45,603 nt of DNA from positions 1-45,603 of the forward strand of contig JAJJLU010000439.1 of NCBI GenBank assembly GCA_023807065.1, given 5' to 3'. The position numbers were made by a program, and so were the translations under genes. Origin of the DNA: Isotricha intestinalis. Taxonomy: Eukaryota; Ciliophora; Litostomatea; Vestibuliferida; Isotrichidae. Below the pieces are notes generated by a model. It was given only the letters and a program-made list of their open reading frames with translations, was not told the origin of the DNA and did not search any database. Below, piece after piece: positions 38,106 to 45,603 of the stretch. Within the stretch, counting starts at the first letter, position 1, and the number at the start of each line of letters is the position of its first letter.

Positions 38106-38987
38106 ATGTCAAAAAAATTATATTCTCTTTTATTCTTATTATTAATAAACTCAATTAATTCAGAAATAACATATATTAATTATTATATAAGTTCAACAAG
38201 TGATGATAAAGAAAAAGATTTATCAATTAATGTTTATTTAAATGAAACTGAACAAGCAGTTTATTTAACTTCAGAAGATTTTGATTCAATAAAAATAAAT
38301 GGAAATGTAAATTATTTTTATGAAAGTTATAAAATAGAATATATTTATTCATGCAATCAAATTGTAATTTATTCTCCTTCTTTTTTCTTATATTGGAAAA
38401 GTCAACAAACTCATTTTGAATTTGAACTTGAATGTACTTTACAAAATAAAACTATTAATTTTAATAAAAAAGATTTAATTGAATTTGAGGATATAATATA
38501 TATATATATTCCTGGGATTGTTAGTAATAATTTTGAAGATTCTACTAGTGGAGATTTATTATATTCTTTAATTAATCAAAATATTTCTAAAAATTTTACT
38601 TTTACTTTAAATAAGGAATTTGATTTTAATAATTATTTTTTTGGTTTGGATCCTTTTAATCAATGGACTGAATTTTATATTGGAATTGGATTTGAAGAAT
38701 TTAATAGTAAACATTATATAATATTAAATAGATTTATTAGTATTAATTCTAAAGTAGCTAATACTTTTTATAATTCTATTAGAGAACCATATAATATTAC
38801 TAATAATGAAATTTATACTACTTCTCTTATCACTAACATTAATTATAGAAATTTTTATGTTGATAATTTAAGTTTAATTCAATTAGAAAATATTTTAATA
38901 AATCCTGATGTTTTATTGGAGAAATGTTGCTTTATTCATATTAATATTATTCTTTTTAGTTTTATATTAATATTGTTATATCTATGA
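38106..38987 (+). CDS. secreted, probably GPI-anchored surface protein
   Basis: 293 aa. A clear N-terminal signal peptide (MSKKLYSLLFLLLINSINS, cleavage about residue 19) opens an extracellular domain of about 250 residues. It carries several N-glycosylation sequons (NETE, NKTI, NFTF, NITN) and few Cys (SCNQ, ECTL, EKCC). The C-terminus is a hydrophobic segment running to the last residue (HINIILFSFILILLYL) with no cytosolic tail, which is the layout of a GPI-attachment signal. A type I single-pass protein with almost no tail is the alternative. Sequence family not recognised; it may be a ciliate surface antigen-like or adhesive protein, but this is only inference. It ends in TGA. Confidence 0.75.
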   Translation: MSKKLYSLLFLLLINSINSEITYINYYISSTSDDKEKDLSINVYLNETEQAVYLTSEDFDSIKINGNVNYFYESYKIEYIYSCNQIVIYSPSFFLYWKSQQTHFEFELECTLQNKTINFNKKDLIEFEDIIYIYIPGIVSNNFEDSTSGDLLYSLINQNISKNFTFTLNKEFDFNNYFFGLDPFNQWTEFYIGIGFEEFNSKHYIILNRFISINSKVANTFYNSIREPYNITNNEIYTTSLITNINYRNFYVDNLSLIQLENILINPDVLLEKCCFIHINIILFSFILILLYL

Positions 38988-39122
38988 AAAAGTTAATTAT
39001 ATAAATTAGATTAAATCACTTTTATTTTATCTATTTCTTGAAAAAACAGATTTTTATTTTATATTTATTTAATATTAAATAAATTGAAAATAAAAAAAAA
39101 TTTCTATCTTATCTAAAAATAT

Positions 39123-41675
39123 TTAATTGTTTTTCCTTGAATATATTTTTCCTGGAATTTTTTTATTTGGATTTTTCAAATTTTGACTATTCCCAATATT
39201 AATTAAATCATTTTCACTTTGATTCATATAATTATTATTAAATGTTTGAAAATTAGTATTTTCTAAATTTTGATTTTTAATCATATTATTATAATCATTA
39301 TTATCAAAATTATTAATCATTTTATTTAATCCTCTTTCTATTTCTTCATCTTTAACAAAACTAGTTCCTTGATTAAAACTTTGAGTACTTTGAGCAAAGA
39401 GATTATTATTAAAATTATTATCATAATTACTTTTTAAGTTATTAAGATTATTAGTATTATTATTTAAATTTAAATCATTATTTTCTTGTCCAATTAATTT
39501 TTCTAAAGATTGAATATGAAGATCTTTTAATTGAATTTCTTTTAATAATTCATTATATCTTTGATCTTTAACATCAATTTCAGTTCTTAAATCTTCTGTA
39601 CTATGATTTACTAATTTTTCCAATTCTGAATGTGATTGAGTTAACATTTTTAAATTATATTCTAATTTTTTATTTTTTGATTTTAAATCTTTCACTTCAT
39701 TTTCATATGATTGAATTAATTGATTACTTTCTTCTAATAGTTGAGTTAATGATTTTATTTTTTCTAAAAAGATATTTTTTTGTTGTTTTATTTCTTCATT
39801 TTTTGATAATGTTATTCCTGATATTTTATTATCTGCTTCTTGAGTTGTATTTTCCATTTGTTTTAATAGATATTCATTTTCCTTTTTTGATTTATTTAAT
39901 TCTTGTTCGATATTATTGTATTTTTCTTCTAAGTAATTAAAGTCATTTTTTAAATTATCATTTTCTTGAATTAATGATTCTACTTTTTCAATTAAATTAT
40001 TTTGGAAATTTATATTTTCTTGAAGTTCTTCATCATAATTTTGAGAATATCTTTCATTAAAATTACTATTATTATTAAATTGATTTGAGTTATTCATTGG
40101 ACTTATTGAATTATTGAAATTATTTGAATTTGAAACACTCATATAATTACTATTAAACATTTTATTTGTATTCATTGTATTATCATTATTATTTAAATCA
40201 TTATTTGAATCATAATTCATATTATTATTATAATTATTTTCTTGGTTTATATTTTCATTATTAATGTTTTGATTTGATTTTCTGTTTATTAAAGACATTA
40301 ATTTATCTTTTAATGTATTCATAAATTTTGATGTGTCTTTTGATATTTGTTCGTTTTTTTGATTTGTATCTTGAAGTGAGTTTTTTAATTGAATATATGT
40401 ATTTTTTAATTTAGAATGAGATTCATTTAAATTATCATAATTAATTTCATAATCTTTACATTTAGTTTCTAGTTCTTCTAGTTTATTTTTTAATAATTCA
40501 TTATTTTTATTTAATACTTCTTTTTCACTTCTAATTTGTTTATTACTTAATTCTAAATCATTATTAGAATTACTAAGTTTATTTATTGTATCTAAATTAG
40601 AATTTAAAATTTCAATAACTTTATTTTTTAACAAATCTATACATTTGGACATTACTTCATATTTTAAAGGAAAAGAAGACTTAGAAATACTAGAATCTAA
40701 TTTATTAAAATTATTAATTGGTATTTTCATTAAAGTTTTTGTATCCATATTTAAACTTTCTAAATAATTTGTAAAATTACCTAATTCTGAAGTTACCATA
40801 TGAATAAGATTATCACTATCTTTTAAAGTAGATTTATATTTTTCATTTAAAACTTCAATTTCTTTTACTTTATTATCTAATTCATTACTTATATTATCAA
40901 TTTGATGATTTAATCTAAATATATTTCTTTCATTTATTTTTTCTTTTTGATTTTCAGTTATAAAAGAATTAAATTGTTCTTCCAAAGCATTTTTTTCAAA
41001 ATTTAATTTTTCATTTCTTTCTTTTAAAGTACTAACATTATTTTTTAAATTATTCACTAAACCTTCCATTTCAGAAACTTTAATTTTTAAACCTGGAATC
41101 TGTTTATTATCATTTTTTAATTGATTAAATATATTTTCATATTTTGCAATAACAGAATTTCTTTCATCTAAAGCAAGTTTTAAATTATTATTATTTTTTT
41201 CAGCATTTTGATATTCATTAGAAGAAACTTTAATACTTGCTTCTTGGTTTTCAATAATTGTTTTTAATTGATTATTTTCTCTTATTAAATTTTGTTTTTC
41301 ATTTTCTAATTGATTAAGTATTTTATTTGTATCATTTTGTAAATTATTCACTTCATCTTTTTTATTATTTAACATCATATCATAATGCTTTAATTCTAAT
41401 TGAAGTGATTGTATTTCTTCTTTTAATTTTTGATTTTCTTCTTCTTTGTTATTAAATTCTCTTTGAAGTGAATCTATAGTTTTTTCATTTTCTTTTAAAT
41501 TTTTAGAATATTCAAATATTGTTTTATCTTTTTCCATTATTTTCATTTTATATTTTTCTATTGATTGACCTAATTCATATTTAGAATTGTAATTTAAATT
41601 ATTATCTTTTGATGTATCATATAGTCCAGTTGAATAAGTGTTATAATTATCTAAAGTTTGGTATGTAATTGACAT
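39123..41675 (-). CDS. long coiled-coil structural protein
   Basis: 850 aa. Almost continuous heptad-bearing helix from about 30 to 470 and from 560 to 740 (for example KMKIMEKDKTIFEYSKNLKE and NLKLALDERNSVIAKYENIF). It is interrupted by an Asn/Met-rich linker near 475-560 and followed by an Asn-rich C-terminus that ends basic (KKIPGKIYSRKNN). No motor, kinase or membrane segment. Size and layout fit a basal-body, cortical or centrosomal coiled-coil protein, or a tether. No specific family can be named. The start lies 61 bp from the divergent PP2C gene. Confidence 0.72.
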   Translation of the reverse strand: MSITYQTLDNYNTYSTGLYDTSKDNNLNYNSKYELGQSIEKYKMKIMEKDKTIFEYSKNLKENEKTIDSLQREFNNKEEENQKLKEEIQSLQLELKHYDMMLNNKKDEVNNLQNDTNKILNQLENEKQNLIRENNQLKTIIENQEASIKVSSNEYQNAEKNNNNLKLALDERNSVIAKYENIFNQLKNDNKQIPGLKIKVSEMEGLVNNLKNNVSTLKERNEKLNFEKNALEEQFNSFITENQKEKINERNIFRLNHQIDNISNELDNKVKEIEVLNEKYKSTLKDSDNLIHMVTSELGNFTNYLESLNMDTKTLMKIPINNFNKLDSSISKSSFPLKYEVMSKCIDLLKNKVIEILNSNLDTINKLSNSNNDLELSNKQIRSEKEVLNKNNELLKNKLEELETKCKDYEINYDNLNESHSKLKNTYIQLKNSLQDTNQKNEQISKDTSKFMNTLKDKLMSLINRKSNQNINNENINQENNYNNNMNYDSNNDLNNNDNTMNTNKMFNSNYMSVSNSNNFNNSISPMNNSNQFNNNSNFNERYSQNYDEELQENINFQNNLIEKVESLIQENDNLKNDFNYLEEKYNNIEQELNKSKKENEYLLKQMENTTQEADNKISGITLSKNEEIKQQKNIFLEKIKSLTQLLEESNQLIQSYENEVKDLKSKNKKLEYNLKMLTQSHSELEKLVNHSTEDLRTEIDVKDQRYNELLKEIQLKDLHIQSLEKLIGQENNDLNLNNNTNNLNNLKSNYDNNFNNNLFAQSTQSFNQGTSFVKDEEIERGLNKMINNFDNNDYNNMIKNQNLENTNFQTFNNNYMNQSENDLINIGNSQNLKNPNKKIPGKIYSRKNN

Positions 41676-41736
41676 TTATTATATTTAATATTTATTATAA
41701 TATGTTAAATATTTTATTTTAATTTTAAATTATAAA
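41676..41736. promoter_or_regulatory. 61-bp bidirectional promoter region
   Basis: The shortest well-supported head-to-head spacing in the window, between the coiled-coil protein (minus) and PP2C (plus). Pure A/T apart from two isolated G (41704 on one strand). Both genes are likely driven from this spacer. Confidence 0.45.
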
Positions 41737-43812
41737 ATGAATTCCACATCTATCAATAAAAGAAATGCTCCAAGGAATAAAAGCAGTGAAAAAGTTAATA
41801 TATATAATTCAAAACAAAATTTAAATCCTTCGAATAATTTTCATCCAAATCATATTTTTTATAAGCAAAATAATTTGATAAATAATTCTCAAAATTATAG
41901 GAAAATAAGACAAAATGTAAAATCTAATCAAATTCTTATGGAAGGAGATTTAAATTTTTCAAATAAAAATCCACAATTTAATAATGTTTCATTTAATAAA
42001 AATGTTGGAAATAATCCATTTGAAATAATGATTCAAAAACCATCAATTCCAAATAAAAATATTATTAAAATCAACAATCCAAATCTTAATCAAAGACGTA
42101 TTCCAAGAAAAAGTCCTCTTCCAATTCCAAGGAGTTTTTTACTTAACAATCCAAAATATTTCCCAGTTAAAAAAGTAAATGTAAATTATTATCAAAATGA
42201 AAATAATCTTATTAATTCATTGAATAAAACATATAATAAATATTACTTATCAAATAACCATAATAATATTCCTAATAATAATATTCAAAATAATCACAAT
42301 TCAAACCAAATTAGATCTTTAAGTCCAATTACAAGACCTTTAAATAAAAATATTCCAAAATATTCTCCTTCAAATGAGAAGCCTAAATATATAAGTAAAT
42401 CTCCACTATTACAATCAACTCTTTTAAAAAATTTAAATAAATACCAAATATCAAGCAACAATAATTCAAATAATTCAGGAAAAATTAATGTACATTTCCC
42501 TTTAAATAGACCATATACTTCATATAATTCTCATAGATTACCAAATGCAAATATAAATCAAATCATAAGAAATGAAAAATTAAAAATAAACAATATCCAA
42601 AAAGAAAAAGAAGAGAGAACTCATTCTTCAAATGCCCAAGGAATAAAATATAATATAATAAAAGTAAATATGTCAAATAATAAAACTCCTCCAAATCAAC
42701 AAAATATAAATCTTATTAAACCATTAAATAATAATATAATAAACAATTACAAGGTAATAAACAACAATAATATAATAATAAGCCAAAATAATCCTTTAAT
42801 TCCTAATTACAATCATCAAAGTAATAGTGCAACAAATATATTTAAACCAATACATAATCATTCCTATTCAACATCTCCTTCCCCAATAATACCTCAAAAT
42901 AAAACATATAAAAAGAAAATAAGAAATATTTACCAATTTACACATGTAGGTTTTGATGGTGAACAAGATAAAGAACATAATCAAGATATATCTTTTATAG
43001 AAAAAAATTTTTCAGGTGAAAAGGACTTTCTCTATCTTTCGGTTTGTGATGGACATGGAGCAGAAGGACATGAAGTATCATCATTTATAAAGAGAACTCT
43101 TCCAAAGGATATGACACGTAATTTATATCATAAAGATTTAACGTCAAATGATCTAAATACAAAGAGGGAAATACATGAAATAATAAAAAAGACATTTTTA
43201 AAAGTAAATGAAAAATTAATAGAAACAGAAGAAATAAATTCAACTTTTTCAGGTTCAACTTGTGTATCTCTAATATATACACCTTCAAAAATAATTACTG
43301 CAAATATAGGAGATTCTCGTGCAGTGATGGGTAAATTCAATAAAGAGAGGAAAGAATGGATATCATGTGATTTATCTCGTGATCATAAACCAACAGAAAA
43401 AGATGAAGCAAGGAGAATATATGAGAATAATGGAAGGATTCAACCTTTTACGGATGATGATACTGGTGAATTTATTGGTCCTCAAAGAGTATGGGTTAAA
43501 GATGATGATGTTCCTGGATTAGCTATGACTAGAAGCTTTGGAGATCGAGTTGCAGCTACTGTTGGTACTATTAGTGAACCTGAAATTATGGAATTTGATT
43601 TGAGTGACGACGATAAATTTATTCTCATTGCTAGTGATGGAGTTTGGGAATTCATTAATAGTCAAGAATGTGTTAATATTATTAAAGATTATTATATTAA
43701 TAATGATATGAAAAAATGCTGTGAGTTTTTATATTTGGAAAGTAAAAACAGGTGGATTAGAGAAGAAGATGTTGTAGATGATATTACTATGATTTTAATT
43801 TTTTTTGATTAA
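41737..43812 (+). CDS. protein phosphatase 2C (PPM family), active-site intact
   Basis: 691 aa. Residues 1-390 are a disordered Asn/Pro/Ser-rich extension with many SP sites (RKSPLPIPRS, SLSPITRP, TSPSPIIP). The PP2C domain (about 400-691) has all metal ligands: VGFDGEQDKEHNQD, VCDGHGAEGHEVSSFIKRTL, ANIGDSRAVMG, RSFGDRVAATVGTISEPE, IASDGVWEF and DVVDDITM. It is a Mn/Mg-dependent Ser/Thr phosphatase. The DGHG-x-x-GHEVS form is the one seen in plant and ciliate PP2Cs. It is the active counterpart to the degenerate PP2C at 10054. Confidence 0.93.
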   Translation: MNSTSINKRNAPRNKSSEKVNIYNSKQNLNPSNNFHPNHIFYKQNNLINNSQNYRKIRQNVKSNQILMEGDLNFSNKNPQFNNVSFNKNVGNNPFEIMIQKPSIPNKNIIKINNPNLNQRRIPRKSPLPIPRSFLLNNPKYFPVKKVNVNYYQNENNLINSLNKTYNKYYLSNNHNNIPNNNIQNNHNSNQIRSLSPITRPLNKNIPKYSPSNEKPKYISKSPLLQSTLLKNLNKYQISSNNNSNNSGKINVHFPLNRPYTSYNSHRLPNANINQIIRNEKLKINNIQKEKEERTHSSNAQGIKYNIIKVNMSNNKTPPNQQNINLIKPLNNNIINNYKVINNNNIIISQNNPLIPNYNHQSNSATNIFKPIHNHSYSTSPSPIIPQNKTYKKKIRNIYQFTHVGFDGEQDKEHNQDISFIEKNFSGEKDFLYLSVCDGHGAEGHEVSSFIKRTLPKDMTRNLYHKDLTSNDLNTKREIHEIIKKTFLKVNEKLIETEEINSTFSGSTCVSLIYTPSKIITANIGDSRAVMGKFNKERKEWISCDLSRDHKPTEKDEARRIYENNGRIQPFTDDDTGEFIGPQRVWVKDDDVPGLAMTRSFGDRVAATVGTISEPEIMEFDLSDDDKFILIASDGVWEFINSQECVNIIKDYYINNDMKKCCEFLYLESKNRWIREEDVVDDITMILIFFD

Positions 43813-44027
43813 TCTTTTTTTTAAGGTTAATTCGGGAAATTTTATTTTTTTTTACTTCTTTTTACATATTTCTTCTTTTAATAGATATTATTAAATTGTA
43901 TATTGAAAATATGGTAATAAACAATAAATCTTATTTTTTTTTTCTTATAACTTGAGTAATATAAGTTTTTTTATAAATTCTTCTTATTTTAATAATTGAT
44001 AAATAAATAAATCCCCTAAATAAAAAT

Positions 44028-45110
44028 TTAATAAACATAATTTTTAACATGTAAATCTTCATTTCCTGCATTACTTCCTTCTCCTTTAAATAGTCCTTTA
44101 GTAGCCTCAGAATTATTTTTAGCCATTTGTAATAAAATATCTTGAGCTTTTTTGAAATTATCTTCTTTCCCAACCCAAGTTTTCATGCAAGTATTTTGAA
44201 GTGCTCTTCCATAACTAAAGCTTAAATTCCATGGAATTGAAACATCTTTTAAATTATTCATAGCATTTAAATTAAGAGAAGCATCTAATTCACTTTGTCC
44301 TCCACTTAAAAAGACAATACCAGGAACAGCAGGAGGAACAACTCTAGATAAAGTTCTAACACTTTTCCAAGCGATTTCACTAGGACTTACTTTATTTTTA
44401 CAATCTATTCCAGGAGTAACCATATTAGGTTTAAGTAACATTCCTTCCAATAAAACACCATATTCAAAAAGTCTATTGAAAACTTCATGTAAAACTTTCT
44501 CAGTCTTAACTGCACATTCATCTATATCATGATCTCCATCACATAATAATTCAGGTTCTACTACAGGAACCAAACCATTTTCTTGACAAATTATTGCATA
44601 TCTTGCTAAACCAGATGCATTTTCAATTATTGCATTTTCAGATGGTGTATTTTTAGTTATTCTTAATACTGATCTCCATTTTGCAAAACGACATCCTTCT
44701 TCATAATATTTAGCACATCTTTTTCCTAAATCATCTAATCCTTGAGTTAATGTTTCATTTTCTGAATTTATTATTGGTATTGTTCCCTTATCAACTTTTA
44801 TTCCTGGAAGAATACCTCTTGATGTTAATAATTCTGTGAAACGCTTTCCTTCTTTTGTCTTTTGATATACTGTCTCGTCATAGAGAATTGCACCTGATAT
44901 ATATTTTTCAAGTTCAGGACAAGTATAGAGAAGCTCACGGTAATGACGACGGTTCTCTTCTGTATTTTCTACATTTATTGTTGCCAAACGCTTCCCTATT
45001 GTTCCTGTAGATTCATCTGAGGCTAAGATACCTTTTCCTTTTTGAACCATGTAACGAGCATTTTTTATTAGTTCTTCTTTATATTTTGAAATTCCTTTCA
45101 ATTCAGACAT
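44028..45110 (-). CDS. FBA: fructose-bisphosphate aldolase, class I
   Basis: 360 aa, the usual length for class I aldolases. [18 protein letters not shown] (25-42) is the signature start with the catalytic Asp near 32. KWRSVLRI (144-151), VVEPELL (183-189) and the Schiff-base Lys in [14 protein letters not shown] (about Lys227) follow, then [12 protein letters not shown] and the phosphate-binding Arg in SYGRALQ. The C-terminal Tyr (NYVY) that closes on the active site is kept. It splits fructose 1,6-bisphosphate into DHAP and glyceraldehyde 3-phosphate in glycolysis. This is the last gene before the telomere, transcribed away from the end. Its G/C content and non-AT codons are a little higher than its neighbours, as expected for a highly expressed gene. 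Confidence 0.97.
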   Translation of the reverse strand: MSELKGISKYKEELIKNARYMVQKGKGILASDESTGTIGKRLATINVENTEENRRHYRELLYTCPELEKYISGAILYDETVYQKTKEGKRFTELLTSRGILPGIKVDKGTIPIINSENETLTQGLDDLGKRCAKYYEEGCRFAKWRSVLRITKNTPSENAIIENASGLARYAIICQENGLVPVVEPELLCDGDHDIDECAVKTEKVLHEVFNRLFEYGVLLEGMLLKPNMVTPGIDCKNKVSPSEIAWKSVRTLSRVVPPAVPGIVFLSGGQSELDASLNLNAMNNLKDVSIPWNLSFSYGRALQNTCMKTWVGKEDNFKKAQDILLQMAKNNSEATKGLFKGEGSNAGNEDLHVKNYVY

Positions 45111-45578
45111 TTTTTTGGGTTTTATAAATTGGTTTTTTTTGGGTTTGATTTTATATTGGATAGAAATTAATTTTTTATTTTTTAAGTTTATTTAAGATTA
45201 TTATTTTTAAATAATTTATATTTAAAAGGAATTTTTGGGTTTTTATTTTCTTTTAAAATGATTCAATTAAATAATTCTAAATATTTGAAAATGAATTAAA
45301 TTAAAAGGAATATGTTATTTTCATAATTTCACGGTATAAACATTTAATTAAGAACAAGAAATTAAATAATTAATAAGGCTTTTATTCTTTTAATATTATA
45401 AATCTATCATAAACATAAAAAAGTAAAAAATAAGTTTGTTTTAAAAAGAATATTATATATTATTTCAAAATTAAGATACCATTTATCATTTCAATCAATT
45501 AATTAAAAACATTACATAATTTCAATTTATTTAATTTTTATTAAAATTTTGACAAATTTTTTTTAATCATCTTTAAAT
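45111..45578. promoter_or_regulatory. subtelomeric spacer with the aldolase promoter
   Basis: About 470 bp between the aldolase ATG and the telomere. Near the ATG (on the minus strand) are A-rich and AAACCC stretches. The rest is A/T low complexity. No subtelomeric repeat family and no other gene seen. Confidence 0.5.
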
Positions 45579-45603
45579 GGGGATTGGGGATTGGGGATTG
45601 GGG
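45579..45603 (+). repeat. telomere, (GGGGATT)n
   Basis: GGGG at 45579, 45586, 45593 and 45600, each separated by ATT; the window ends in GGGG. The G strand runs 5' to 3' toward the end, as at a right chromosome end. The complementary unit is CCCCAAT. Four units are enough to be telomeric in a genome this poor in G. Confidence 0.93.

Noticed and set aside
43085..44173. Minus ORFs of 67-80 codons in the PP2C and aldolase region
   Set aside because: Shadows of the PP2C and aldolase genes in other frames.
1..45603. tRNA, rRNA, CRISPR, transposon
   Set aside because: No tRNA-like GGTTCNANNC block, no G/C-rich RNA gene, no spaced repeats and no transposase or terminal repeats seen by eye on either strand.

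Overview
This is a very AT-rich, gene-dense stretch of a eukaryotic chromosome whose right end is a telomere: the last 25 bases (45579-45603) are four G4 blocks separated by ATT. TAA, TAG and TGA all end clear reading frames and none is read through, so the code is standard. Introns are few and tiny (23, 27, 28 and 34 nt, GT-AG). Protein families typical of alveolates are present, including a CDPK and an EF-hand/PH/kinase protein. The best fit is the macronuclear genome of a ciliate that uses the standard code. A litostome such as a rumen Entodinium relative is my leading guess, from the AT content, the code and a CCCCAAT-type telomere. That assignment is inference, not proof. No transposon, rRNA, tRNA or CRISPR array was seen.

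Layout: about 26 genes lie on both strands. 483-7349 (minus) holds a type III PI 4-kinase beta, a three-exon two-TM protein, a frameshifted basic protein and a casein kinase 1-CDPK fusion of 1101 aa. 8045-11742 (plus) holds a TFSPKI-motif cytoskeletal-type protein and a PP2C-fold protein lacking its catalytic aspartates. 12120-17967 holds a two-TM protein, an IQ-motif protein, UPF3 and an EF-hand/PH/kinase protein. 18063-21751 holds a coiled-coil/LRR protein and an FHA protein. 22635-28463 holds two Asn/Lys-rich proteins, a small EF-hand gene with a one-base frame break, an ornithine-decarboxylase-antizyme-like protein and an ER-type membrane protein. 28904-37797 holds a RasGAP-like/VPS9 protein (GAPVD1 type), a catalytically degenerate tyrosine phosphatase, a kelch protein, casein kinase 2 beta and a basic coiled-coil protein. 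38106-45110 holds a probable GPI-anchored surface protein, a long coiled-coil protein, an intact PP2C and class I fructose-bisphosphate aldolase, which starts only about 470 bp from the telomere.

Common thread: much of the window is phospho- and calcium-signalling and membrane-traffic machinery (kinases, phosphatases and pseudophosphatases, EF-hand, IQ, FHA, PI4P synthesis, Rab5-type GEF). There is no operon logic; the mix looks like ordinary ciliate gene order. The most unusual items are the CK1-CDPK tandem kinase in one frame, two probable pseudophosphatases, and an antizyme-like ORF that needs no frameshift. There are also three one-base frame breaks, all needing one extra base; two of them sit in A runs, which points to assembly deletions or to -1 slippage.
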